Source: Thiotrichales bacterium (lineage in GTDB: Bacteria > Pseudomonadota > Gammaproteobacteria > Francisellales > CACEW01). Taken from it: a stretch of DNA of 49,987 nucleotides. The notes below the pieces were generated by a model that worked only from the letters and a program-made list of their open reading frames with translations, was not told the DNA's origin and did no database searches. The DNA is taken from the NCBI GenBank assembly GCA_947478175.1, contig CANJUQ010000014.1, positions 1-49,987 of the forward strand, in the 5' to 3' direction. Below are positions 19,557 to 27,715 of the stretch, in pieces (the first letter of the stretch is position 1; every line of letters begins with the position of its first letter). The position numbers were made by a program, and so were the translations under genes.

Positions 19557-19580
19557 AATTTAATTTAATTTAATTTAATT
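19557..19580. repeat. Pentanucleotide tandem repeat (TAATT)n
   Basis: AATT followed by four further TAATT units, in the gap between the small membrane protein gene and glmU. A simple sequence repeat of this type can vary in copy number. It lies about 130-155 bp upstream of the glmU start. Confidence 0.7.
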
Positions 19581-19587
19581 TTTGGGA

Positions 19588-19947
19588 TTATTTTTTTGGA
19601 TTTTTAATTTGCCTAAAAAATTTAATATTTTTAAAAAAATTAATAAAAATATAAATCACGACGCAGAGATCAAAAACTATTGTGATTACTGTCATGATTC
19701 TCAAAGACCAGTCCATCAAAACCAAATCATGATGCCGCTGAAAATACCCAGCGATTAAGCCATTCGCAAGGGCTAAAAAATAAGAAAAAATAAATAATCC
19801 CGCATAGCGGCCATAGAGATTAAATAGCTTTTTTCTGAAATTAAAAATCGCTGCTGGCTGCGCATTCGGATAACGTTCTGGTGTTAAAAAAAACACAGCC
19901 CGAAACCAAAAGAAAATCAGAAAAATCGCATACAGCAGCAAGAACAT
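19588..19947 (-). CDS. Small integral membrane protein, unknown function
   Basis: A 119-residue protein with three probable membrane helices: residues 2-20 (FLLLYAIFLIFFWFRAVFF), about 46-68 (YAGLFIFSYFLALANGLIAG) and about 80-103 (LRIMTVITIVFDLCVVIYIF). A basic C-terminal tail (KNIKFFRQIKNPKK) suggests a cytoplasmic end. No family was recognised. It starts 13 bp after the Dsb-like gene and is probably co-transcribed with it and the Mip-like gene. Confidence 0.7.
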   Translation of the reverse strand: MFLLLYAIFLIFFWFRAVFFLTPERYPNAQPAAIFNFRKKLFNLYGRYAGLFIFSYFLALANGLIAGYFQRHHDLVLMDWSLRIMTVITIVFDLCVVIYIFINFFKNIKFFRQIKNPKK

Positions 19948-19960
19948 TTAATTAAAACCT

Positions 19961-20803
19961 TTAGAAACTAGCGCCCATTGAATTAATCAGACTCTGGGTT
20001 TGTTTTGCATCAGGCAAACCAGTATACAACTGGGGCGTACCGTCCGTGTTTTTATAAAGCAAAGTCGGGGTCTGCATGAATTGATTTTTAATCATGAAAT
20101 TCATATTGGCTTGAATCTCAGCCGCTATTTGAGGCGGAATTGAACTCAAAGGCGCAATACCGCCTTCTTCACTGGAATCCACAAAGTTTGTTTCATTTTG
20201 AACAAAAGCTGCCGAAGGATCCGTCGCATTTAAAATAGCTGCAGCACGACCTTGACTCGAATCTTTCAAGAAAGCTCCCAAAATCCAACGAATTTGCAGT
20301 TGTCCTGAATCAACATAGCTCTTACTCGCTTCATAAAATTGATGACAGAAAACACAGTTGGGATCCACGATGACATAAAGTTTATGAGGAGCGCTGTCTT
20401 TACCCATGGAGACATAACTAACCGTATTAACACTAGCCCAAGCCGCTTTGGCTTTGTCGGGACTAATATATTTATCAAACGCGTCTTCTGTCAGGCTTTT
20501 TAAATTTTGATCCATGACATTACCGCTGATCAAATATTGACCACTGACGTCTGTGAATAAAATACCTTGAGGGGCATTAGGCTGCGTGCCCTTTAAAACA
20601 AATCCTTGGAAAGGCCCATCCACAAAAGTCTGCATTACAATCGCTTTACCGCCAGTCGCTTTAGCAATTAATGCCTTAGCTGCTTGTTGATTAACGACAG
20701 GTGCAGCCGGAATGGGAGGATTTTTATGAAAGTAAAAACTGGTCCCGCCAATACAGATCACAGCAACCACGGCCATGGAAATAATTGCACTACTGAATTT
20801 CAC
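19961..20803 (-). CDS. Periplasmic thiol:disulfide interchange protein, DsbG/DsbC-like
   Basis: A 280-residue exported protein. GTG at 20803 is chosen because GGAGAA sits about 8 bases upstream and the product then begins with a normal signal anchor (MKFSSAIISMAVVAVICIGG). Reading further upstream would run into a dispersed palindrome. The thioredoxin-fold region has DPNCVFCHQFY: the redox pair is Cys-Val-Phe-Cys instead of the usual Cys-Pro-Tyr-Cys of DsbG. A cis-Pro segment (QTPTLLYKNTDGT) follows. The N-terminal half resembles the dimerisation domain of DsbC/DsbG. It probably acts as a disulfide isomerase or sulfenate reductase in the periplasm. Confidence 0.85.
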   Translation of the reverse strand: MKFSSAIISMAVVAVICIGGTSFYFHKNPPIPAAPVVNQQAAKALIAKATGGKAIVMQTFVDGPFQGFVLKGTQPNAPQGILFTDVSGQYLISGNVMDQNLKSLTEDAFDKYISPDKAKAAWASVNTVSYVSMGKDSAPHKLYVIVDPNCVFCHQFYEASKSYVDSGQLQIRWILGAFLKDSSQGRAAAILNATDPSAAFVQNETNFVDSSEEGGIAPLSSIPPQIAAEIQANMNFMIKNQFMQTPTLLYKNTDGTPQLYTGLPDAKQTQSLINSMGASF

Positions 20804-20845
20804 AATGGTTCTCCAAAAATTTATAAAAAAAATTAAAAAAAAATC

Positions 20846-20871
20846 GGGCGGACACACGGGTCCACCCCTAC
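20846..20871. repeat. Short palindromic repeat, class 2 (GTAGGGG type)
   Basis: gggcggacacacgggtccaccc followed by ctac, the reverse complement of a unit starting GTAGGGG. The closest relative is at 35467-35492. It lies between the Mip-like and Dsb-like genes and can form a hairpin through its GGGCGGAC/GTCCACCC-type arms. Confidence 0.75.
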
Positions 20872-20895
20872 AGCATTATTTTTAATTCTTATGAA

Positions 20896-21645
20896 TTATT
20901 TGCTGGTTGTTGGATTAGCAGGCGCATCAATTTTGATTAATTCAACTTTGAAGGCCAAGGCTTGGTTAGGTCCAATCACAGAAGGCGCATATTTACCATA
21001 AGCTTGTTCTGGAGAGAGATAAATCATCCAAGTCGAACCCACAGGCATATGAGTCACTGCCGTTGTCCAACCAGGGATCACCGCATTAAGAGGGATCGAT
21101 ACAGGTTTGCCACGTTTGTAGGAACTATCGAATACCTGACCATTCATAAGTTGGCCTTCGTAGTTGACTGTCACGGTGTCAGAGGCTTTAGGCATCGGAC
21201 CTGTTCCAGCGGTCATGACTTTGTAATAAACCCCATCAGAAATTTCTTTCACGCCATCTTGTTTTGCAATTTTAGCCAAGTAAGCCGTGCTAGCGGTTTC
21301 ATTCGCATCAGCTGCTTGGTTTAACTTAGCCGCTTCAGTAGCTTGTTCTTTTTTCATTGAGGCTTGAAGCGCTTGGCGATATTGATCCGTCGCTGCTTTC
21401 ATTTGATCGGCAGAAAGCGCGGGCGCCGCACCTGTATTAGCGTCGGCATAGCCCGCTTGGAATGCACTGATATCAACAGTCACGCCTTGTTGTTTGAGCC
21501 CTTTCCCCATGTCATAACCTAAGGTATATCCCAGTTTTTGATCTTGGGTGGTATATGAAACAGCCGTAGAAGCTGCAAAAGCAGTGGCTGATGCAAGGAT
21601 TAAAACAGTCCCTGCTAGACAAGTTAAAGAAGTAGATAATTTCAT
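20896..21645 (-). CDS. Mip-like FKBP-type peptidyl-prolyl isomerase
   Basis: A 249-residue exported isomerase. Signal peptide: about 1-24, ending ATAFA. A helical dimerisation domain follows (about 30-130, with LGYTLGYDMGKGL), then a C-terminal FKBP domain (about 140-240) with VTVNYEGQLMNGQVFDSS, VIPGWTTAVTHMPVGSTW and the YGKYAPSVIGPNQALAFKVEL end. This is the architecture of Legionella Mip and E. coli FkpA, which catalyse prolyl isomerisation in the periplasm or at the cell surface; Mip aids intracellular infection. It is the first gene of a minus-strand group with the Dsb-like protein, consistent with envelope protein folding. Confidence 0.93.
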   Translation of the reverse strand: MKLSTSLTCLAGTVLILASATAFAASTAVSYTTQDQKLGYTLGYDMGKGLKQQGVTVDISAFQAGYADANTGAAPALSADQMKAATDQYRQALQASMKKEQATEAAKLNQAADANETASTAYLAKIAKQDGVKEISDGVYYKVMTAGTGPMPKASDTVTVNYEGQLMNGQVFDSSYKRGKPVSIPLNAVIPGWTTAVTHMPVGSTWMIYLSPEQAYGKYAPSVIGPNQALAFKVELIKIDAPANPTTSK

Positions 21646-21738
21646 GTTTGCCTTCCTATTGAGTGTGTATGGCTATTAACAAAGCAGGGCGATACTAAGG
21701 AAGGCCTAAAGTTCCGTCAAGCAAGTTCAGCCAAGCTA

Positions 21739-21767
21739 TTGACACCCCCTAGGCCCATCCATACAAT
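21739..21767 (+). promoter_or_regulatory. Sigma-70 promoter of tRNA-Arg
   Basis: A perfect TTGACA (21739-21744), a 17-bp spacer and TACAAT (21762-21767, one mismatch), followed by a GC-containing discriminator (tgcgcct). It lies just ahead of the tRNA at 21783. Confidence 0.85.
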
Positions 21768-21782
21768 TGCGCCTCTTTTTGC

Positions 21783-21859
21783 GCGCCCGTAGCTCAGCTG
21801 GATAGAGTACCTGGCTACGAACCAGGCGGTCGGGAGTTCGAATCTCTCCGGGCGCGCCA
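21783..21859 (+). tRNA. tRNA-Arg (anticodon ACG)
   Basis: A 77-nt tRNA. The acceptor stem GCGCCCG pairs with CGGGCGC, followed by G and an encoded CCA. The D arm is AGCTCAGCTGGATAGAGT. The anticodon arm CCTGG-CTACGAA-CCAGG gives anticodon ACG (A34 is normally edited to inosine by TadA). The T arm is GAGTTCGAATCTC. Confidence 0.97.
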
Positions 21860-21954
21860 GTTATTTCAAATAAACCTGAATAAATCCCAGGCGTCTTGAT
21901 TTAAACCGTCATATACTTTGCGCCTCTTTTAAATCACTCCAGCTTTTAAAAACC

Positions 21955-23847
21955 ATGAGCCGCAAAATCAATCCCGGTGAGCTTTACACTCACATTGAAC
22001 TCGATTCTTTAACGACTTGGAAAATGGGCGGCACGGCAGATCGTCTCTATCGACCCAAGAATCTTCAAGATCTCCAAGAATTTTTAAAAAAATTATATCT
22101 CCAAAATCCCCAAGAGCCTATTACCTGGCTAGGCATGGGATCCAATGTTTTAATTCGAGATGGCGGCATCCGTGGAACGGTGATCCTAACTCAAGGTGCA
22201 CTCTCTGAATTAACCTGCGATGGCGAATTAATCCGTGCTGAAGCCGGTGTTGCGTCAGCTCAAGTCGCCCGATTTGCAGCCAAACATAATTTAATCAATG
22301 GCGAATTCTTAGCCGGTGTTCCTGGCAGTATCGGCGGGGCTTTAATGATGAACGCTGGCGCTTTCGGTGGAGAAACTTGGCGTCATGTGATTCAAGTCGA
22401 GACGATTGATAGACAAGGTGTCATCAGAATCAGGGAACCTAAAGAATTTATCCCGCAATATCGTGAAGTCAGTGGCTTAAAACCTGATGAATGGTTTATC
22501 GCCGGACATTTTAAATTTGAAGAAGGCGATGGCCATGAAGGCCTAGAAAAAATCAAATCTTTATTAGCTAAGCGCGCTGACACCCAACCCACAGGAGAAC
22601 CCTGCTGCGGATCGGTCTTTAGAAATCCCCCTGGAAATTACGCAGCTCAATTGATTGAAAGTTCTGGCCTGAAAAATTTTAAACTTGGCCAAATGCAGAT
22701 CTCCCAAAAACATGCGAATTTTTTTATTAATACAGGCGGCGCCAAAGCGTCAGACGCAGAAAAACTAATCAAAACCGTCCAAGAAAAAGTCTTAGCGGTT
22801 CACGGAATTTATTTACAACCTGAAGTGAAATTTATTGGTCAAGAATGCCCCCTAACGCCTTTTGGAAAAGTCGGCGTTTTGATGGGCGGAAATTCGGCTG
22901 AACGCGAAGTGTCTTTAAGATCGGGCAATGGTGTTCTGAATGCCTTGAGATCTAAAGGCGTTGATGCCCATCCCATCGATGTTGGCGAAGATATTTTGGA
23001 AGTTTTACAAAAGGGCAAATTCGATCGTTTATTTAATGTCCTGCATGGGCCGATTGGCGAAGATGGGACGATCAATGGCTTATTAAGCTTTTTAAAAATC
23101 CCTGTGACGGGATCTCCTGTTTTAGGGGCTGCACTATCCATGGACAAATTCAGATCTAAACAAATCTGGGAGAATTTAAAACTTCCCACCGCCCCCTATA
23201 TTTTACTGGAAGATTGCTTTTCACCCGAAGAACTTGCTGAGAAATTAGGCTTTCCGATGGCTATCAAACCTGTCTATGAAGGGTCTTCTGTCGGCGTCCA
23301 TAAAGTTAAAAATCTTTCTGAAATAAAGCCCGCTTTTGATGATGCTAAAAAATACGGCCAAGTCATCGCTGAAAAATGGATCATAGGTTCTGAATTTTCT
23401 GTCCCAATTGTTGGCGAACAAGTTTTGCCGTCGATTAAAATTCAACCCGCCAAAGAATTTTATGACTATGAAGCTAAATATATTCTCAAGACAACGCAGT
23501 ATTTTTGCCCCAGCGGCTTAGAAAATTCCAAAGAATCTGAAATACAAAATTTGGTTCTAAAAGCTTTCAAAGCTTTAGGATGTTCAGGCTGGGGTCGCGT
23601 AGACGTCATGCAAGATCAGGCAGGCAATTTTTATCTAATGGAAATTAATACCACGCCCGGTATGACAGCGACTTCTTTATTACCCAAAGGCGCCAAGCAA
23701 TTTGGATGGAGTTATGGCGATGTGGTTATCAAAATTTTGGAGCAAACTCTGAACACCTCTGAGGATGATTCGTCTCTCCCCTCGCGAGAACAACAGGCTG
23801 GCGTAGGGGCGAATCTTGTATTCGTCCAGACAGAGAGGGGGCTATAA
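21955..23847 (+). CDS. Fused UDP-N-acetylenolpyruvoylglucosamine reductase / D-Ala-D-Ala ligase (MurB-Ddl)
   Basis: A 630-residue fusion of two peptidoglycan precursor enzymes. Residues 1 to about 297 are MurB: FAD-binding WLGMGSNVLIRDGG and GVPGSIGGALMMNAGAFGGE, catalytic Ser220 in CCGSVFRNP, and the terminal Glu in QPEVKFIG. Residues from about 302 to 600 are an ATP-grasp Ddl: VGVLMGGNSAEREVSLRSG, NVLHGPIGEDGT, YEGSSVGV, DYEAKY, GWGRVDVMQD and LMEINTTPGMTATSLLPKG. Almost no linker separates them. All the key motifs are intact, so both activities are likely. Residues from about 605 to the end are encoded by an inserted dispersed repeat. MurB and Ddl are normally separate adjacent genes, so this is a gene fusion in the dcw order murB-ddl-ftsQ. 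Confidence 0.95.
   Translation: MSRKINPGELYTHIELDSLTTWKMGGTADRLYRPKNLQDLQEFLKKLYLQNPQEPITWLGMGSNVLIRDGGIRGTVILTQGALSELTCDGELIRAEAGVASAQVARFAAKHNLINGEFLAGVPGSIGGALMMNAGAFGGETWRHVIQVETIDRQGVIRIREPKEFIPQYREVSGLKPDEWFIAGHFKFEEGDGHEGLEKIKSLLAKRADTQPTGEPCCGSVFRNPPGNYAAQLIESSGLKNFKLGQMQISQKHANFFINTGGAKASDAEKLIKTVQEKVLAVHGIYLQPEVKFIGQECPLTPFGKVGVLMGGNSAEREVSLRSGNGVLNALRSKGVDAHPIDVGEDILEVLQKGKFDRLFNVLHGPIGEDGTINGLLSFLKIPVTGSPVLGAALSMDKFRSKQIWENLKLPTAPYILLEDCFSPEELAEKLGFPMAIKPVYEGSSVGVHKVKNLSEIKPAFDDAKKYGQVIAEKWIIGSEFSVPIVGEQVLPSIKIQPAKEFYDYEAKYILKTTQYFCPSGLENSKESEIQNLVLKAFKALGCSGWGRVDVMQDQAGNFYLMEINTTPGMTATSLLPKGAKQFGWSYGDVVIKILEQTLNTSEDDSSLPSREQQAGVGANLVFVQTERGL
23767..23841 (+). repeat. Dispersed repeat, class 1, copy C with a nested class 2 unit
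   Basis: Starts gattcgtctctcccctcgcga and ends cagacagagaggggg like the other class 1 copies. A class 2 unit (gtaggggcgaatcttgtattcgtcc, 23803-23827) sits within it. It covers the last 25 or so codons of murB-ddl and the ribosome binding site of ftsQ, so it lies across a gene junction. Confidence 0.75.
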
Positions 23848-23851
23848 CCAC

Positions 23852-24556
23852 GTGAAGGGCTTTTTTAGACACTGGCAAAGAAACCTACTCGCCCTGCTGT
23901 TTTTAATTTTATTAGGGCTATTCGGATGGGCCTGGCATTTTGCCCATGAACCTGGCCAGTTTCCCATCCAACATGTTCAGATTGGCGGACAGCTAAATTT
24001 TGTCAGCACAGAAACAGTCCAAGAAACTGTCTCACCTTATGTGTCAGGGGGCTTTTTTAATGTCCCGGTTTCTAAAGTTCGCACTTTATTAATGCAGATC
24101 CCAGGCGTGGCCCAAGTCAGTGTCATTCGAGAGTTTCCTAGTACCGTCAAAATTAATATCACTGAAGCCATCCCCGTCGCTCGGTTTAACCATGATAGTT
24201 TTATAGACACTCAAGGCCATGTGATCACCCCAGAGTTACTTAATAACACCCAGGATCTCCCTGAATTTCGAGGGCCTATTTTACAGATGCCCCTAATGGT
24301 TGCTCAGTATCAATTGATGTCCCAGTTACTCACTCAAGCTCAGCTGTCTATTCAGCTATTAACCTTGGATCCCCTGGGTCAATGGGAAATGGTTTTAAAT
24401 ACAGGAACTGTGATTGAATGTGGAAATATCGATGTCTTAACGCGTTTGGCTAATTTTATAAAAGCCTATCCACCCCTTTTGATTCAAAATCCTAAACAGA
24501 CTTTGGTCTCTGTCGATTTGAGATATCCAGAAGGGTTTGCGTTGAGATGGCAGTGA
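23852..24556 (+). CDS. ftsQ: Cell division protein FtsQ
   Basis: A 234-residue bitopic division protein that links FtsA/FtsZ with the FtsB-FtsL complex. Short cytoplasmic N-terminus, membrane helix about residues 11-30 (NLLALLFLILLGLFGWAW), a POTRA domain (about 38-110, FPIQHVQIGG to ITEAIPVARF) and the FtsQ beta-domain ending VSVDLRYPEGFALRW. GTG 23852 is preferred: an AGAGAGGGGG ribosome binding site lies upstream, supplied by the dispersed repeat, and the N-terminus is then normal. A TTG at 23816 would add 12 residues encoded by the repeat. It follows murB-ddl by 4 bp. Confidence 0.92.
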   Translation: MKGFFRHWQRNLLALLFLILLGLFGWAWHFAHEPGQFPIQHVQIGGQLNFVSTETVQETVSPYVSGGFFNVPVSKVRTLLMQIPGVAQVSVIREFPSTVKINITEAIPVARFNHDSFIDTQGHVITPELLNNTQDLPEFRGPILQMPLMVAQYQLMSQLLTQAQLSIQLLTLDPLGQWEMVLNTGTVIECGNIDVLTRLANFIKAYPPLLIQNPKQTLVSVDLRYPEGFALRWQ

Positions 24557-24567
24557 GCGATTTTTAA

Positions 24568-24601
24568 CTACGTAGAATCAGCATATGTCGATTCTACGTA
24601 G
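24568..24601. terminator. 12-bp perfect hairpin downstream of ftsQ
   Basis: CTACGTAGAATC and GATTCTACGTAG form a perfect 12-bp stem around a 10-base loop, 11 bp after the ftsQ stop. No T-run follows, so it may be a terminator aided by Rho, a 3' stabiliser or a palindromic element. In most relatives ftsA would follow ftsQ here. The remainder of 24602-24778 shows no convincing gene. Confidence 0.5.
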
Positions 24602-24778
24602 CGAGACAACTTATGAAGGCATGTCAGTTTATCCTGTCTTGATTCACGTAAATGGCGTTCAAGAAAGTGTAATGGACAGCCTTTATTTCACAGAGATTAT
24701 TGATTTTGGATTGGCTCTAACCGCCTGACTGACAACGTGCTCCACAAAAAGCGTACCGCATAATTATTCGCTGCCAAT

Positions 24779-26149
24779 TTAAAATATTGCCACTCGTGTT
24801 TCAGTCATCAATCGCTCCACCAAACAATGCACATCCCCCGCCCCCTGAATCAAAACCAAATCACCCTCACAGACAATTTTCTCTAAAGATTCAAGACAAT
24901 TAGATAAACCTGCCAGATAGCTATTATCTGACTTAATTTCTCTGATTTTTTTAATTAATAACTCAGAACTCACGCCTTCTATGGGTTTCTCAGACGCTGC
25001 GTAAATATCTAACAAAATTAAAACATCAGGCAGACTTAAAGCTTTCGCAAAAGAATCTAATAAAGCCTGCGTTCGGGTATATCGATGGGGCTGGAAAATC
25101 AAAACCAATCTTCTTTCTGGATACGCTTGTTTTAAAGCCTTAAGAGTTGCAGTAATTTCAGCTGGATGATGCCCATAGTCTTCTATTAATAAAAACGGAA
25201 GTTCTAATCCTAAAAAATCAGATTCCCCATGAACCTCACAACGACGTGAGGCACCTCGATAATCTTTTAGGCCTTTTTTCTGACTTTCTAAATCAATTTT
25301 TAATTCTTGTGCAACTAATAAAGCGGCTGCTGAGTTTTCAGCGTTATGTGCCCCGGGCAATGCTACGGAGAAAACCGCGTTATCCACCTCAAAACTAGTC
25401 GATCGGGGACCAATTTTGATTTCAGAAATAATCAAATCAGCGTTCTCATAACCATAAGTTTTAAGACGGGTTTTAATTTTAGGAATTAAAGACCGGCAAT
25501 GAAAATCATCCTGATTTAAAATCACTAAAGCGTCAGGAGATAAAGTTTGAATAAAATTTAAATATGCTGTTTTGAGTTTTTCTAAATCATGGTCATAAGT
25601 TTCTAAATGGTCTTCGTCGATATTGGTCAAAATTAAAATATCAGGCTGAAAATATTTGAACGACTGATCAGACTCATCACCTTCGACCACAAAAACATCT
25701 CCGGAATCTAAACAGGCATTTAACCCAGAAGCATAATAAGTCGCTCCAATGGCATAGCTGGGGTTTAATCCTGCTGCATTCAAAATAGAAACAATCAAAC
25801 CCGTCGTCGTTGTCTTGCCATGAGAACCCAAAATCAAAACCGTTTTTTGTTTGGTTTTAGCTAACTCAGCCAAGGCTTCTGCGCGATGCAAAATAGGAAT
25901 ATTGATTAATTTAGAAGCTAACCACTCAGGATTATTTGGTGAAATCGCTGAAGATAAAATCACTCGATCGGCACCAACGACTTGCTCTGCTTTGTGACCC
26001 AAAAATACTTCAATGCCCGATTGTTTAAGCATCTCTAAAATTTTTGAATTAGCTTTATCTGACCCACTGACTTCAAAGCCTTTTTGTTTGAGCATTTGCG
26101 CCAGCCCTGCCATGCCACAGCCACCGATGCCAATAAGGTGATATTTCAC
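24779..26149 (-). CDS. murC: UDP-N-acetylmuramate--L-alanine ligase
   Basis: A 456-residue Mur ligase that adds L-Ala to UDP-MurNAc. The N-terminal domain begins YHLIGIGGCGMAGLAQMLKQKG with the GxGGxGM nucleotide motif, then GSDKANS. The ATP-binding loop is GSHGKTTTTGL, followed by EGDESDQSF and the C-terminal FQPHRYTRTQALLDSF, LDIYAASEKPIEGV and GAGDV. Length is normal for MurC. It is on the minus strand, convergent with murB-ddl-ftsQ, whereas in many gammaproteobacteria murC directly precedes murB on the same strand; a local inversion or move is implied. Confidence 0.96.
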   Translation of the reverse strand: MKYHLIGIGGCGMAGLAQMLKQKGFEVSGSDKANSKILEMLKQSGIEVFLGHKAEQVVGADRVILSSAISPNNPEWLASKLINIPILHRAEALAELAKTKQKTVLILGSHGKTTTTGLIVSILNAAGLNPSYAIGATYYASGLNACLDSGDVFVVEGDESDQSFKYFQPDILILTNIDEDHLETYDHDLEKLKTAYLNFIQTLSPDALVILNQDDFHCRSLIPKIKTRLKTYGYENADLIISEIKIGPRSTSFEVDNAVFSVALPGAHNAENSAAALLVAQELKIDLESQKKGLKDYRGASRRCEVHGESDFLGLELPFLLIEDYGHHPAEITATLKALKQAYPERRLVLIFQPHRYTRTQALLDSFAKALSLPDVLILLDIYAASEKPIEGVSSELLIKKIREIKSDNSYLAGLSNCLESLEKIVCEGDLVLIQGAGDVHCLVERLMTETRVAIF

Positions 26150-26302
26150 AAGAGACCCATCTTTTTTTTCGCGATTGTACGAGTCGAGATTTAGAGCGTC
26201 AAAGTAAAATCAGTGAAAATTATAGATTGTATGAATTGATCAAAATCGATATAAGGCTCTTCTAATCATTTAAGACCCCATAAAACCCTAAAGGAATCGA
26301 TT

Positions 26303-27457
26303 TTGAAAAAAGAAAATAAAATCGCACTCACCAACGGAATCGCCTTATTTGCCATGTTCTTTGGCTCAGGCAATTTAGTTTTCCCTCTGACATTAGGCAG
26401 CACGGCAGGGCATCATATTATTGCTGTCTGGCTGGCTTTTTTATTAGCTGGCGTCGGCCTGCCATTTTTAGGCGTTTTTACGATGACTTTATTTAAAGGC
26501 GATTACTGGAAATTCTTTTCGCCCTTAACCAAACCCCTTGCGTTTATTGTGATTACTTTTTTACTTTTAATTATAGGCCCCCTATTTGCAGGGCCTCGTA
26601 CAGAAATGGTTACGTATGGGTCTTTCTTAGAATTATTCCCAAAGATGTTTTCTGAAAAGTTCTTCAGTGTTATTTATTTTGCGATCGTTTTTTTAATCGT
26701 CGTTAAACATACCCACTTCACTCAAATCTTAGGGAAATTATTAGGCCCCATTAAAATCAGCTTGTTTACTATTTTAATTATTACGGCCATTGGAATGGGG
26801 ATAGGGCATCTCAGCGGGCATACTCCAGTTCAAATTATTGGGCCTCAAAATCAAATTACCAATGCCCTCACCACGGGTTACAACACCATGGATCTTTTAG
26901 CCAGCCTCTTTTTTGCCGGGATTATTTATCAATCCATTTTATCTCGCTGTAAAAAAGAAGGGCTCGATTTTCAACAGCATGCTTTTTCAATGACCTTAAA
27001 ATCTTGCATAATCGGCGCGGCTCTTTTGTCCCTGATTTATACCGGTTTTATGGCTTCTGCTTGGATGCACTCAGAAGCTTTACAAGGCGTTCCAACTGTC
27101 TCGATTGTCTCTGCCATTGCATTGTTAGTTTTTGGACCTCATGGCGCTTGGTTTGTCTGCGTCTGTGTGGGCTTAACATGTCTGGCAACCGCCTCCGCTT
27201 TAGTCGAAGTATTTAGTCATTATCTACATCGGATTGTCTTCAGAAGCCGCGTTCCCAGACTGGTATGCCTCTTTGCGACGCTCTGTTTTATGTATGGCAT
27301 GTCTTTAGTAGGCTTTGATGAAATCATCGCCCTGGCTTCGCCCATCTTGAATTACTTATATCCACTGCTGATTATTTATTGCATCGGTCAGCTTTTTTAC
27401 TTTTTCCATAAGAAAAGAACCCATTCAAAACCTTCTCTAAACAGGGCAGACACCTAG
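26303..27457 (+). CDS. brnQ: Branched-chain amino acid transporter, BrnQ/LIVCS family
   Basis: A 384-residue inner-membrane protein with about 10-12 hydrophobic helices. The N-terminal GIALFAMFFGSGNLVFPLTLG is the signature of the BrnQ family, which imports Leu, Ile and Val with a sodium ion. TTG 26303 is the start, with AAGGAA about 8 bases upstream. It is somewhat shorter than E. coli BrnQ (439). Import of branched-chain amino acids fits an organism that lives in a nutrient-rich host (inference). It stands alone at the left end of the accessory island. Confidence 0.9.
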   Translation: MKKENKIALTNGIALFAMFFGSGNLVFPLTLGSTAGHHIIAVWLAFLLAGVGLPFLGVFTMTLFKGDYWKFFSPLTKPLAFIVITFLLLIIGPLFAGPRTEMVTYGSFLELFPKMFSEKFFSVIYFAIVFLIVVKHTHFTQILGKLLGPIKISLFTILIITAIGMGIGHLSGHTPVQIIGPQNQITNALTTGYNTMDLLASLFFAGIIYQSILSRCKKEGLDFQQHAFSMTLKSCIIGAALLSLIYTGFMASAWMHSEALQGVPTVSIVSAIALLVFGPHGAWFVCVCVGLTCLATASALVEVFSHYLHRIVFRSRVPRLVCLFATLCFMYGMSLVGFDEIIALASPILNYLYPLLIIYCIGQLFYFFHKKRTHSKPSLNRADT

Positions 27458-27715
27458 GCTAACCAAGTCAATGGAAAGTGATGAATGAAAAAGTCAGAAA
27501 TAATTATCACTTCAAATCTGCGAAGGAATATTGCCGGATATTGCTGAGTCTTTACGCTCGAGAATTAATGACAATTTTCAACCCTTTGCTGCCGCAAAAT
27601 GAATTTGGTTGGGTATACAGGTGGTGGATCTTGGTTGGAGAAAACCACCCCTTCAAATCAGTGTTTAATTTAAATACAGTACCGCGATTTAAAAACTTTA
27701 GAGCCTAAATTATCA

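Noticed and set aside
24585..24728. 47-codon frame as a gene
   Set aside because: Its start lies in a hairpin loop, no ribosome binding site and no recognisable family. Kept only as part of a finding.
27478..27708. 76-codon frame between brnQ and the carrier gene
   Set aside because: No family, weak start and uneven composition. The 27458-27715 gap is better described as non-coding, with a possible GGTGGT/ACCACC hairpin near 27620-27650.
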